From: Amaranthus tricolor
Taxonomy: Eukaryota; Streptophyta; Magnoliopsida; Caryophyllales; Amaranthaceae
Direction: 5' to 3'
DNA length: 64,000 bases
NCBI RefSeq assembly: GCF_026212465.1
Contig: NC_080053.1
Span: 3,555,681-3,619,680, forward strand
The translations under genes were made by a program, and so were the position numbers. The notes beneath the pieces are model-generated. The model had not been told where the DNA came from. It saw only the letters and a list, made by a program, of their open reading frames with translations, and did not search any database. Positions 26,301-39,825 of this stretch are shown one piece after another (the first letter of the stretch is position 1; each line of letters begins with the position of its first letter).

Positions 26301-27701
26301 CCACCCCGGCATGGTTACGCATAGTAAACATGGTATTTTCAAACCCAATCCCAAGTACTACTCCCAAGCTTTATCTGTTTCTTTTTCATCCTTACCCAAA
26401 TCTCCCCTTCATGCCCTTCATGACCCGAACTGGAAGTTAGCTATGCAAGAGGAATTTGATGCCTTAATTGAGAATCACACTTGGGATCCGGTACCTCGTT
26501 CTCCTAATGCTAATATCATTCAGTCTTTGTGGGTGTTTTGTGTCAAGACCAAGTCCGATGGTTCTTTTGAGCGCTATAAAGCGCGTCTTGTTGGTGATGG
26601 TGAATCTCAAAGGGAAGGCATTGATTGTGATGAGACTTTTAGTCCGGTTGTGAAACCTGCTTCTATTCGCATTGTTTTAAGTATTGCTCTTTCCAGGTCT
26701 TGGTCTATTCATCAGCTAGATGTTACGAATGCTTTTCTGCATGGTCACTTGATTGAGACTGTTTACATGTATCAGCCTCTGGGTTTTCTTACGGCTTCTT
26801 CTGATTTACTCCGTGAGTCTTTTATGTCCAAACTTAGCTCTGAGTTTTCCATGAAGGATTTGGGTCCTCTTAATTTTTTTTGGGTATTGCTGTTACTCGT
26901 ACTTCTACGGGCCTCTTTCTCTCTCAACAACGATATGCCTTTGAAATTCTTGAAAAGGCTAGCATGTCTCAATGTAAACCTGTTGCTTTTCCTGTTGCTA
27001 CCTCCGGCAAACTTTGTGCTAATGCTGGTTCTTCTTGTGATGATCCTACCTTGTATCGTAGCCTAGCTGGTGCTTTGCAGTATCTTATCTTCACCCGCCC
27101 AGATATTTCATATGTTGTTCAACAGGTTTGCCTTTATATGCATGATCCTAGAATTGAACATATGGCTGCTATTCATCGCATTCTTCGCTATGTCAAAGGT
27201 ACTATTCACTATGGTTTGCAGTTGTATCGTTCTAATCTTTCGCCTCTTTTGTCCTATACCGATGCTGATTGGGGTGGCTGTCCTGACATTCGCCGCTCCA
27301 CTTCTGGTTACTGTGTTTTTCTGGGTGATAATTTAATTTCGTGGTCCGCTAAACGACAACCTATTGTTTCCAAATCTAGTGCTGAGGCTGAATATCGTGG
27401 TGTTGCTAATGCTGTTTCTGAAACTTGTTAAATTCGCAATTTATTTCTTAAGCTTCACTGTCCTATTACTACAGCTACTCTTGTCTATTGTGACAATGTT
27501 AGTGCCGTCTATTTGGCTGGTAATCCAGTACATCACCAGCACACTAAGCATATTGAGATCGACATTCACTTTGTTCGTGAAAAAGTTAAACGTGGTGATG
27601 TTCGGGTGCTTCATGTTCCAACTCATTATCAGATTGCTGAAATTTTTACCAAAGGTCTTCCTCAAGTATTATTTGATGATTTTTGTTCCAGTCGTCTCTA
27701 A
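23367..27701 (+). pseudogene. Copia gag-pol, broken
   Basis: Gag starts at about 23367 (SVPIQLDEDGSNFHTWVTLF) and changes frame near 23830. Protease is at about 24540 (FYMDTGATSHMT). The pre-integrase zinc finger (HSCLGHPG ... CHSCPLGK) is at about 24950-25060, interrupted by a stop near 25006. Integrase follows: IVHSDLW, a TAG near 25228, QCDNGGEFDNN at about 25330, and FGCLCFPLFP to FLGYSSSHRGYKCYD. After a proline-rich spacer comes reverse transcriptase from [18 protein letters not shown] (26410) to [12 protein letters not shown] (26710) and YMYQPLGFL (26770). There the sequence jumps to [18 protein letters not shown], so the stretch with the catalytic aspartate motif is missing. RNase H is at 27080-27701 (YTDADWGGC, SSAEAEYRG) with a stop at 27429. 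No functional polyprotein can be made from this copy. Confidence 0.9.
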
Positions 27702-27724
27702 ACCTCTCAATTCGACTGCGGGGG

Positions 27725-27892
27725 TGTATTAGAATATATTAGAATAATATCTTTTGATTACTAGAATATTTTGTATAATTTTATGATTGTGTAGAATATT
27801 AGGAAAATATTTAGTTTCCTAAAGTATAGTTTGTAATCTTGTATATATTAACATTACTCCTAATGAGAAAGGCAACCAAAATCATTCTTACA
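27725..27892 (+). repeat. 3' LTR of the copia element
   Basis: Starts TGTATTAGAAT after the purine tract and ends TTACA before the GAGAG duplication. Near-identical to the left LTR. Confidence 0.9.
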
Positions 27893-28529
27893 GAGAGGAA
27901 CAAACTCAAACCCGCACCTTCCCACCAAAGTTTGATGACATCGATGGATATTCTCGAGTTTGAAGGTAAGCTTGATCTTGATGAATTTCTTAAATGGTTG
28001 CAAGTCGTTGAGAGGTTGTTTGATCACAAACAAAATTCGGAGGACAAAAAGTCAAGATTGTTACATTGAAGCTTCGAAAGTATGCATCTACATAGGAAAA
28101 TGGTGAGATCGTGGAAGAAAATGAGGAAGCAATTGAAGGGAAAATTTCTACCTACACACTACATGTAAGAGAACTTCCAATAAATTGCATTATCTTCAAC
28201 AAGATAAATATAGTGTGGAGGAGTATGCTAAAGATCTTGAAACTTTATTAATGAAATGTGAAATCAATGAAGATGATGATCAAACATTTGTTAGGTTTCT
28301 TGGTGGTTTAATTTAGAACCTACTATAAAAAATGTTGTTGAATTGCATATATATTCATCCCTTGAAGACTTGATCTTATTTGCTCATAAGGTAGAAAAAC
28401 AACAAAATCTTGAAGGGGTTGTGCACATATTGACATGAGCTCAATAACAACCATTGGTGCTGACTTATACATCTTTATCATCATCATATCCAATATATCT
28501 CATTCATGGAAATTATAATCATTAGTGCT

Positions 28530-29067
28530 TAGGGGTGTAAGTAATTTGGTGAAAAACTAAACACCGAACCAAACCAAATCGAATAAGTAATTTGGTTTGA
28601 CTATATATTTTAAATTTGGTTTGGTTTGGATTGAATTTTTATTATAATTCAGTGTTCGGTTTGGACTCGGTCTAGGGTCCAACAAAACAGAAAAACCAAA
28701 AAAACCGAAATGTTAAAGGCATGTTATATCTTCTATTTGATTTGTTTGAATTTTTTCCCATATTTTGAGATTTTTGTTAAAAGTTCTATACTTGCTCAAA
28801 TTAAAAACCCTAAAATTATTAATATCTATTTAGGAGCTTTAGAAAGAATAATTTTGAAACATTACATGTAAATTTGATTTTCAGTGCAAAATATACAAAT
28901 CGGTGCAATTCGGTTCAATTTGGATTAGTATTTTAAAATTCGATTCGGTTTAATTTGGATTATAAATATTATGATTTGGATTTGGACTGAAAATATCAAA
29001 CCAAATTTTATTCAGTTTCATTTGGATTTGTATCAAATCCAAACCAAAAATCAAACTTTCATCTCTA
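28530..29067. mobile_element. hAT-type MITE with perfect 8-bp target duplication
   Basis: Target duplication TTAGTGCT is present at 28522-28529 and 29068-29075. Terminal repeats are TAGGGGTGTAAGT at the left and TAGAGATGAAAGT (complement of the right end). The interior is full of diverged GGTTTGGTTTGGATT-type motifs in both orientations. No transposase, 538 bp. Confidence 0.88.
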
Positions 29068-29075
29068 TTAGTGCT

Positions 29076-31470
29076 GAATTGCATCCATATACATTATTAT
29101 TTATAAATGAAAATTTAGGATCACTTAGAGATATTAGATAGGCATGATATATTAAATTAGGTTCTTAAGCTTAGAGAAACAATTAGGTTATGTGTTTCTT
29201 GCATAAATTGAAGTACTCATATATGTTATAAGGCTGTAAATACTATTCAAGCTTACTTTAAATATATATCACTACGTGTTTTGCTTCGTACTTTATATGT
29301 ATCTATATTTGATGCTATGTATATTTTTTTGAACTCTAGAGCATGTACATCATATTAGAGCACTAAAAACACTCAATAAAGAGCTCTAAATTGATTCATG
29401 TAATGGCTTTTTCTGTCTTAGAAATAAACACTTCATATTTGAAAAGGTTGCACATCAGTTAAGATAAGTTTAAACTTGTTTAAGTATAGCTTTAAAATTT
29501 AAAGTAACTCTTACATGAGACTGTTTTACTATGAGACACATTTATATAAGAATTCCATTTTCTTGAAAAGGGTTAATCGTAGAGTATTATTCAATGTTGA
29601 AATTGATTCTAGATACAAATTGAACTGTTAAGTGTTTGCTTTGAAATGGTTATAAATTGAAGTATTCAGTCTATTGAAGAATAATGTTGAATTGGGTATA
29701 ATCTAAGAGATAGTCACAAATGAGTCAACTAGAATTAGAATTATGAACAAAAGTTGAATTTGAATAAGAAATATGAATATTAACTAGAACATAAATGGAT
29801 TTAATGATTATGAATTGAGATATCAAAGCTGAGCAACGATGTTAGAAATGAATGCATTGGATTTAAAATGGGAACTGCGAGCTCGATTCTAAATTAAATA
29901 GGTGAGTCGATCTTGTTTACTTTGGGCTATGACTTAATTTCATTTAATTTGCATTGTAAAGGAAATTTGTGTATATAGCTCATGAGTTGTATCATTTAGT
30001 TGGACGTATGAGTTGGGTTTGTTCAATAAGGAATTTTGTTAGTTTGATTGTGGGTGGGTGTTAATAAATGGAATTATGGAGTTGGATGGAATTAGGTATG
30101 TACTTAGATCATGAGATTAATTGTGTCAAGTGATACTTAGAGTTAGAACTATGTTAAGCGGCTGGAAATGATTACAGATATATTTTAAGTGACTAAATTA
30201 AATACAAGTTATATGCGTACATTGTTTATAAGTATTATTCTGTTTATATGTATTTGTTATTATTGGTTTCATGTGAAATATAAGAAAGAATAAAAGAATA
30301 ATGAATAAAATACTAAAAACTAACGATAAGATAAAGGGTATTGGGTAATTAGAATGTGTTGAGAAAATCATTTGAATACTAAAGACTTGATTATAAATAA
30401 TTTATAATCAAGTATGAAGCAATATTGTAATAAAAGTTAAAATAAAGTTATGAATAAAGATCTCAAGAAAGCGAGTGTTATTCTTTGAGTGATGATTAAA
30501 AGATACAAACAAATGTAGAGAACTACAAGAAAGCGAATGATTTCGCAAAAGATAATAAGAAAAGTCCAAGGCCGGTGCCGTAAGGGAATGCTAACTTTAT
30601 TTTATTCGGCCAGTCGCTTTCCAGTGGAATAGAATGTGCCTGTCCACCTATGGGCGGTGGCATTCTTTATGACCCTGGGTGAGTTTGCACGTTCATGATA
30701 ACCGAGGCGGCATGCGGATATGGAACTGGCTTGGCACGCTTGCAAACTTATAACTTATGGGGTGACGACCTTAACCCTCTACAGGCGACTAAACGGTTGT
30801 GAGAGGAATTAAAATATTAATAAGACACTATTTATTCTCTCAGGATTATAATTAAAACTATAAAATCGAATCAAGTATATAATAACACAAATGTAATCAT
30901 TAAATTAAGCTATATAAATGTGTACTCAACATAAGTTGATTATGTGGTTTTGTTCTATAAACCTGTCCTGATGGGGGACATATTTTGAGATCGATGAAGT
31001 CAACACTAGATGAAAGCACAGAGATCAGTAACCAACAAAGGTATCATATCCATACAAATAAAAGAATGTAAGTAAAACAAAGCTTTTATTTAAAAAGTAT
31101 TTTAGTAATTATTTTGGATTATTTGAGAAAAGTTTCCACCCTACGAGATAATGTCATTCTGAAACAATTAGTGTTGTGCCACTGGCTGGTTGATATTTTG
31201 AAATTATTGTTTTATACTTGCTGGGTGACTTTTAAGTTAAAAATAAATATTTTGGATTATCCGATTTACAAACAAAATTCTGCTGAATTTTTTTGCAGAA
31301 CTTTATTATATTTTAGATAATTTTAAATTTCCTCTTCTAATGCAATTACTTTATATATTCTAAATGTATTTTGATAGATGTTTAAAGGGTAAAATAGTCA
31401 GTTGAGTAATTGATTATATTATCAACGTAATAGCTCGATGTAAGTATTAAACTTCTGATTCTAATGTAAG
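29076..31470. other. Unassigned, LTR-like non-coding DNA
   Basis: No exon found. A GC-rich island at about 30560-30800 (GGCCGGTGCCGTAAGG, CCTATGGGCGGTGGC, CCGAGGCGGCATGCGG) stands out in otherwise AT-rich DNA. Such islands occur inside long plant LTRs and a comparable one lies near 62090-62240, so a degenerate LTR is possible. I could not define ends. Confidence 0.3.
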
Positions 31471-31479
31471 TGTGATCAA

Positions 31480-31900
31480 GAGAAAACACTGAGATGAATA
31501 ATATTTTAAATAGAAAGAAAATGACAGAACTATAAAAACCAAGTCACAAGAACAAACTCGATGATTTGGAGGTTTAGGCTACAGACAAGACACACTCAAT
31601 CTCCCCTAGATTAATGCTCAAGACAAACTCAAAGTATTAATCAAAATCTTGATTCTTTGGACAAACACAAAGATGAACAAGAGAAATAAACTCAAAGTTT
31701 ATAATAAGTTTAATAACATTCTTTCTTTCGCATTACATCGAGACTCCTATTTATAGGGCTAATACAAGAGTTAAGTAGATACATCCCCTAACTTTGGTAA
31801 ACATATTTATGAATGATTACGGATTCATGCACCAAAAACTCATTGAAAAAAGATACAATGTATGTGTTGATTTTTAAAAGGCAAATTCAACCCCCTTAAA
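31480..31900 (-). repeat. Possible copia LTR fragment
   Basis: Read leftward, CTATAAATAGGAGTC at about 31740-31755 looks like a TATA box. It is followed by an A-rich leader with TTGAGTTTGTCCAAAG-type sequence ending near a TTTTCTCTTGATCAC segment. The layout resembles the copia LTR at 44201-44969. Ends are not resolved. Confidence 0.35.
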
Positions 31901-33855
31901 CTTTCTAAGTACAATATATTTGCTGATTTCTAGAAGTTAAATTCATCCCCCTTTTGACTCTAATTTTTTGGCTGCCATATGATGAATTTAATTTTGATTT
32001 TCTTTGTTTTCTTTTATTACATAAACTTAATTAAAATATAAAAATAGCATTGTTGATTTTTGGACCAACCATGCACCACCCTTGATGTTTTTGTATGTTG
32101 ATATTATTTGTGATCTTAAGTTAAGAATGTCATGGTCTCAGATAAATTTACAATCTTTTTTTCTTATGTTAGAACATAAAATCGCCCAAAAATATACTTG
32201 AAACTTAAATTAACCATATCCGTAAATTAAAATGATTAGCATATGATTTTATTTTTAATAAGTCGAATGCTCCTGCATCAACTTCCGCTATAATTAATCA
32301 TGTTTAAACAACTGGTTAGTTTCGGGCTGTTACGCTTGGTGTAGAGCATGATTTTATTTTGGGTATGCAAGAATCTTCATATTCGAGCATTGAGGATTTT
32401 GAGGTTATTAAGCAGTGACATTGGGTTATGAGTGTTAGGTTGTTGAGGATTATTTCAAAAAATGAATCGCGGATTAAGGAGAGATAAATGTCTATTACTT
32501 GAAAGCAATCGATTGTAGATATCTTAGATTTATGCATGGGGTGGTCAAGTGTTAATAATTAATAATGTTTTATGTGGAAGTTGAATGGGTTAGATGATGT
32601 GTTAAGAATTTATGAGAACAAATTAAGCTTTAAATTAAAACAAATGAGTTTCCCTTGTCTATGGAATTCGATTCAAAGTATGTTGATGATAAAAAATACT
32701 TTCCTCGTGAATTACATACTTTTAATTAGATTTGATAAGTTAAACTAATAAATAATGGAGTTATTAGCTCGTCAAGGATGAATACTAGGGTATGTGGTTT
32801 ATTCGTTTATAATTATTGGATATTACCGTAAATCTAGAGAAAAGCCATGGAAGGTGAAAAGTTATCATTTTTACTATGTACAGGGATGGTCGTGTTAAAG
32901 CAAGCACACTGTCAAATGACGTTGCACATATATGTAGTTTTTAGTTAAAAACATCCTATGCAATAAAATAAAGTTTGTAATTACATTGCACAAAGTATTA
33001 AGTAAATACAAATTCTTAAATGTACGCAAAAAATACTATTAATTGGGGATATAGCGTCTATGGATCTCTAAGGCCTCTTGAGAGCTGCCATCGGGGGAAC
33101 AAATATTTGACTTGGTCCATGTATTTGTTTGCCCCTTGGATTTCCTTAGGTGTCATATGCATGCATCTTACTGCATGCATAAGCTTGAATCTCTAAGAAG
33201 TATTTGTATACACCTTGGTCATTCATGGGCCCACTATATACATAAAACATAGTGAGACATTACAAAATAAATGAACTATAGTTTAAAAGTAATTAATTGT
33301 GCTAAACATAAGCTTGAGTAGTCAGCTCTGTTATCAGTCTCTACTACTCAAAAATTAAAACCTTCATTCAGGATAAGAAATGGGTAGGACACTAGATTGT
33401 ACCAATCTAGGTACTTAGGAATGGTGTCCAATGGAACAGATGCCTGCCCGAGTGCCTAAAATGTGATTGACGTAATTTTAAGCACCTAAAAAGAACCTTT
33501 AAACTACGATTATTAAAATAAGTTTTATATTAAAGTTCGATTTTATGATATTTTTAAAGCTCTTATTTAGTATGTAAACTATAAGTGTTGTTTTAATATC
33601 TATAACTATTTATAAAGAGTCTTATCATGAATGTTTATGGAATTATTTAAAAAATAACAAAAATTTGAACAAAGTTAATATTTAATAACAATTAAAAAAT
33701 AGACTAAATAACAAAGGAAAAGCTATCCTAAATTGTACAACATTTCAACTTTTGCTTTACAGTAATACCAATTATTTATTAACCATGAATGAGAGAGCTA
33801 TTTTTACAGTCGTTATGCTTGCCAAAGTAATTTATAACTACTCCTATATTATAAT
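31901..33855. other. AT-rich DNA without recognised feature
   Basis: No exon, RNA gene or repeat could be supported. The block 33040-33240 is somewhat less AT-rich and has the near-palindrome ATGCATGCATCTTACTGCATGCAT at about 33157-33180 (two outward copies of GCATGCAT). Confidence 0.3.
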
Positions 33856-34544
<689 letters not shown>

Positions 34545-34552
34545 ATTATAAT

Positions 34553-35599
34553 ACAACTAAGTAATATAATAATAAGCAGAGGTTCGATTCACAAGGAAAA
34601 TAGGATCTTCAATTGATTTAGGTGTATCTTCTTAGATACAAACTCTAATATAAGGGGGGGTTAAGTGTAGTGATGAGGAAACTTGTTTAAATTGACTAAA
34701 AACAACTAATAAATATTATGTGGTTGTAAACAGATAAAAACGATTTTTGATTACTTGTTAATATTCCAATTTAACACATTAATTTTCAATCTTCCCAAAT
34801 CATCACAATCAACTAGTCTATTGAAAGGAAAATCATCCTTACCTTTATTATAAATACATAAATTAAGAGCATCAAATATTCATGATAACAAGTCAATAAA
34901 CTTATGGAATTATAAGCTAAAGCAAGATTACAATTAACCAAAATGATAATCCTTCTTAAACAACTTACAAACTAAAGGAAGTTTTATAAATTATTCAAGT
35001 TGCTACCACACTCAAATTAGACAAAGCAATCCAATTCAATAGCATGTGAATAAGCAATTAGAAAACCTATTTGCAACTAAGCATTCTAATTAAACCAATT
35101 CAATTCATATTCAAGACAAAAGAGATTATCAAAGATGATTATATTAATAAAAGGAAAAGACTTACAGTTAATGGCAAAGGAGGATACTAACTTTCCTCAA
35201 GATGAAAACCTTAGCCAACAATGCCCATTCCTATCAAAAGCATGAGGAAGAATAAGTTTAAAAATTTTTCCAAATTACAACCCTAATACAATTTCAGCAA
35301 AAGTTTTTTTTTAATTCTCTACTCCCTCTAAAATATTGCAATCCATCCTCTTTTATACTAATTTACAAAAGTTTACTTACTTAAGAGGAGAAGAGAAACA
35401 TCATTATTCTTATTCAAGTCATCTTCTCCGTCAACCTTGCTGCCTTTTGCATCCAATCATATTCAAAAGTGAAATGTGAAGGCGACAAGTTTTAATAAAG
35501 TTGGGTCGCTCAGGTCGTCGGCCGCAATTAAACTCGCGAGCCGCAAGTTGCTGCTGATGTGTTGTCCGCTTCAAATTTATCCCTCTTTCTTGATTTTAA
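34553..35599. other. AT-rich DNA without recognised feature
   Basis: No exon or repeat with definable ends. The open frame from 35476 exists only because it runs into the TAA microsatellite. Confidence 0.3.
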
Positions 35600-35652
35600 T
35601 ACTACTACTAATAATAATAATAATAATAAAGCTAATAATTGTAATAATAATA

Positions 35653-35720
<68 letters not shown>

Positions 35721-35765
35721 CATAATATTTAGTAGTAGTATTAATAATAATAATAATAATTAATT
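35600..35765. repeat. (TAA)n microsatellite, interrupted
   Basis: Long run of AAT/TAA triplets with a few interruptions (GCTAATAATTG, AGTAGTAGTA). Confidence 0.95.
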
Positions 35766-36691
35766 ATACCAATAATAATATTAATAATAGTATTCAATAA
35801 AATTAGAAGTTAGCAATGTTTAGCTAATAAAAACTATAATAAAAAGAAAATAAAAATAATAGAATAATATAAAAGTAAAGCTCTATCAGGAAATCATCAT
35901 CTTTTTCGTTTATTATTTTTATTTCATGCTCATTTTACTTTCTTCACAACTATCTCAACTACTTCACATACATCTCTATTTGCTTTCATTTCATTAATTT
36001 GACTTTATTTCCCCCCTTAAATATTGACCTTCAATCCAAGCATGTCATAAAATATACTTATTTCTTGAATATATTTTTAGGTTTTCTCTATGTTTGCAAG
36101 ATTTCATGTATATTTAATTTCCGTCCACTATTAATTCCCTCTCGTGTTTCAATATTGTTGAACAGTTATTGAAACCGTCTCATCATGAGACTACTTTAAT
36201 TGGGTCAACCCAAATGCTTTAAGAAAATCATTGCCCTATACAATTCAAATTTCATTATATTTAAATATTTTTTTTACTAATGGGCTCAAAACAGTTGAAA
36301 CAATATTTCAGGATTATAAGGGAAGACGAATCGCTCTTATCAAAGCATTAACTATTGGTTCGTTTTTTTGTTACATTGCATATTTTTTCACTTCAACCTA
36401 TTACTATTACGACTAGTTTGGTTGTTGGTAACAAAAACGGGTAATGAAAATGAATTGTACTATGAATTTTATTAATATACCATGTCACAACTTTGATCAT
36501 AAACACGTTTTTTCTTCACAAATTTCATTACCACTTTAGCACTTATATCTATATATATAGTAATATCTTAAAATGAATTTTGTGAAGATATAAGATGATT
36601 GAAGGAGAATAATCATAACCATTTAAATTGCTAAGATAATTTTCTATCAAAAAAATAACACAAACCTCTCATTACCATTTTCTTCATATAA
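35766..36691. other. AT-rich DNA without recognised feature
   Basis: Flank between the microsatellite and the TACAG duplication of the large element that follows. No exon supported. Confidence 0.35.
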
Positions 36692-37719
36692 TACAGTGTA
36701 ACACCCCTTAATTTCCGATCCCTTAACGAAACCAAAACCGTAAAGGACGGGAGGAAATTCGGGTGTTACATAAAAGAAAAGGAAAAGAATTTAGATAAAC
36801 GTTAAATATTAACTTTAAAAAGGTGAGTGGAAATTTTGGCAGCATCTGCCTTAAAATTGTGCGCCTTTGTAAAAAAAAAAGTTAATTTAGAAACTAATAA
36901 AGTAAAGGCACCAACGGCCTATCAAATCTAGGTCACAGCGGAATGATTCGTCGCCGGCTTCTAAAATCAACATGCCAAGCATGGATCGTGGTTCCAGTGT
37001 CGACGTTTGCGTTTTAAAAAGACTTAACTCCTTAAAACCATACAGAGTTATAAACTACGCAGCGGAAATACAAATATACGAGGGAGGAAACAAGGCCTCG
37101 TAACAAAACATATACAACCAAAGTTTACAAAAGATAACAAGAGCTACAAAATCGAAAGATAGCGGCATGACACAGGTTATGCTTCGCCCTCATCACTCTC
37201 CCCAAATGCAATGCAATGCAAAAGAAGCTCCAGTACCTGCTACGCCTGTCTATAATCCTCCTGCTGCTCGACATTAGACCAAAGGCCAATGTGTCGTAGC
37301 AGGACAATCATAGAAAGTCATCAACAATCAAACATAAACACAAACACGTACACGTCAGTAACTAGCATCAAATATAATAAGGCCAACTACTAGATAGCAT
37401 TATATCATAAAACAACATAAGATGATTACATAAAACGCAAGCACAGATAGTAACCGTTTATCGACCACTTATACTTCTTAATTTCATTACGTGCTTTTCA
37501 ACCCGAACCATGTGCTCTTGGGTAGAATGCAGGTCTTCACGCTCCTCTTTTCAAACATAAACTCTTGCAAAACACGCATAGTTTAACTCGACCAAGGCAT
37601 TAACAGAATACCTAACACATGACCTTATAGAGCTTGTCTATCTTAAGGTAAGTGTGATCATAGTCCGTAATACCCTTGAGGTAACTTAACTCAGCCACAC
37701 TTCTCACTAGCATAAACTA

Positions 37720-37884
37720 TTCTATCAATAAGTAGATGTTCTATCAATGAGTAAATATTCTATCAAAGAGTAAACGTTCTATCAACGCGTAAGCTTTCTA
37801 CCAAAGAAAGAACCTTCTATCATTAAATAACTTTCTATCAATGAATAAACTTTCTATCACTGAATAGTTTTCGATCAGTGGATC
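37720..37884. repeat. Minisatellite of about nine 18-19 bp units
   Basis: Units follow the pattern TTCTATCAATGAGTAAAC with variation. They lie inside copy 1 of the 3.4-kb element and I see no matching array at the corresponding place of copy 2 near 43390. Confidence 0.85.
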
Positions 37885-39804
37885 TTTTCTCTACTTCCTG
37901 GCATAGTGACACGGCCAAGGGCGTTATCGGCCACCCGACGCCCATGGCAAAGTATGAGCTCATGCCCCCTCCAGCTGACCCTCTCGGGTCCTACCTTCGG
38001 GAAAAACTAACACACTGGGGTACTAAACCAGTGAAGAGGCCACCATATTGGGGTTTGCAAGGCCCGCATGGTAACACCTCGGTCAAGGGGCGTTATCGGC
38101 CACCCGGCGCTCAATGACCCAAGCATGCTCATACCCCCTAACGGTGGTCCCGTTGAACCTCACCTAGGGGACTACTAAAACAACCGGACATAATCCAGTT
38201 GAGTTACGCCAGCTAATCATAATCTAGTACCTTATCAGATGGAAATAACTTCTACTCTCAACTATTAATGAGCGCCCTGGGATAGCAGCGCGCCAAAATC
38301 CACTGAGCCACTCAATAGAATATGAATTTCACCTATAAAGGAGTCATTCTAACTCCAATTAGGCATAATCTAATTCTTAAATAAATAAGGGGGGGTGGTC
38401 CCCGCCTCCTACTAACACTTTCATTCTCTATAACTATTCTAAGCGCAAGGATTTCATAGTCGACAGCTTTTCGCATAAGGTGTACTCACTAGTATCTCAT
38501 AGTTTTGATGCAGTGCATATTATTACAATAAATAATAATGTCTTAAATAAAATTGCATATAAGGGTTCGTTACTACGTGTACGTACTTGTAAGCGTCACT
38601 GCACGATCAAAAGTCACAAAATCAGCCGACTAAGGCTCTACTTTCCTCTTACAAAATGGGCACCTATATAATTTATGAGTAGAACTAATAAGTTCCCTTA
38701 ACTACTTTGCCATACCAAACTAAATACCAAAGTAACCGCTATTACCCATTCAACATGAGTTTCCGATTACTCTAGCACGCACACAACTCATTCAATACAA
38801 GTCAAAATCATTAACTCAACACAACATAAGTCCTTCCATCAATTTAAAGTAGAAGTATGTGTGAATCGTTTCTTTACATTAACTAATTTTGGGCATATTG
38901 GCTCGCGTTACCCAAAAATAACTAATCACAACTAAATCTTACAATTTTAATATAACATTAATATAACGATAAGGCAAATCTTAGAGTTATCGTATCGAGA
39001 TATTATTTGTTACATTCTCCAAAACTATTAAGAACTATAGTCACAACAACACGACAATTAACTTTAGCAACCATCGACGATAAGTTGACATTATGCTCTT
39101 GGCTTACTAATATCATGTATCTATAACTTCAATAACAACCTAACCAGGGTATTTATAATTCACAACAATCAACCCACAACAATTAGTGGCTATTATTCTC
39201 AATTTAATCAATTAAAATCACTTTCATAGTCAACTAACATCATCACCATTACTAATTATTCACAATAATAACCAATCGACCAAATCTTAAAATAACTTTT
39301 AAAGTTATTTAATCAATCATCACCAAAATATAGTATAAAACACACATTATTAGTAGTTTCATCTCTAAATCCAAGCCCTAATTGTTTCGTGTTCAAAGAT
39401 AATATATTTAATTCCTACCCATACTAAGATTCGAAGAAACTAATACAAAATCAACACACAACCCATAATTTTCAATCACACTTCAAACCCTAAGTTATAA
39501 ACATGTTCAATTCATCAATCAAATTCTTACCCACAAAAAGATTCAATGAAATTAACACAAAACCAACATCAAACTCAATACACTTAATAGAACTCCAATT
39601 AAAACTAGGAAATTAATTAGAGAATAAAAGAGATGGCTTACTAAGATGAAACAAGAGAAGGGTGAAGAAGGAAGGAGTGGGTATGGTGGTGGTGTGCCAC
39701 AACTGCTGGTGTGGGGAAGGGAATGGGCTGAACCGTGAATGAGAGGGAAAGGAAGTAGGCGGCGTGATTCTTTGTGAGTGAGGGAAGGAGTACTTACAAC
39801 CCTA

Positions 39805-39825
39805 ATCCATCCTTTTATATTATTT
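39805..39825 (-). promoter_or_regulatory. Possible TATA box of the solo-LTR-like element
   Basis: The minus strand reads TATAAAAGGATGG, about 300 bp from the element's 5' end and just ahead of a pyrimidine-rich leader. Prediction from sequence only. Confidence 0.35.

Larger units (their letters stand above)
23171..27892 (+). mobile_element. Ty1/copia LTR retrotransposon, full-length but defective
   Basis: LTRs are 23171-23337 and 27725-27892, only about 167 bp long, ending CATTCTTACA. The right LTR begins TGTATTAG; the left copy lacks the TG. A primer-binding site starting TGGTATCA is at 23338 and a purine tract (GACTGCGGGGG) precedes the right LTR. The two LTRs differ by eye only at the first two bases, one missing C and one G/T change. 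The interior carries gag, protease, integrase, reverse transcriptase and RNase H in copia order, but broken. Target duplication GAGAG. Confidence 0.92.
22920..28440 (+). pseudogene. Ty3/gypsy gag relic, split by a copia insertion
   Basis: Two pieces flank the copia element. The left piece (about 22920-23170) encodes a charged, coiled stretch and ends with YDHYEHEDKEGFES. The right piece (from 27893) reads FPPKFDDIDGY, then in shifted frames LDEFLKWLQVVERLFDHK, VTLKLRKYAS, KFLPTY, YSVEEYAKDLETLLMKC, TFVRFLGGL and LEDLILFAHKVEKQQ, the usual order of a plant gypsy gag. Frameshifts and stops are frequent. The two pieces share the 5-bp duplication GAGAG at 23166-23170 and 27893-27897, so the copia element jumped into an existing gag sequence. 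Confidence 0.8.

Noticed and set aside
35476..35763. Frame of 95 residues with poly-isoleucine
   Set aside because: Product of the second TAA microsatellite.
37878..38117. 79-residue frame in the GC-rich island
   Set aside because: The island is the core of a non-coding solo-LTR-like element and the frame is not kept in copy 2.
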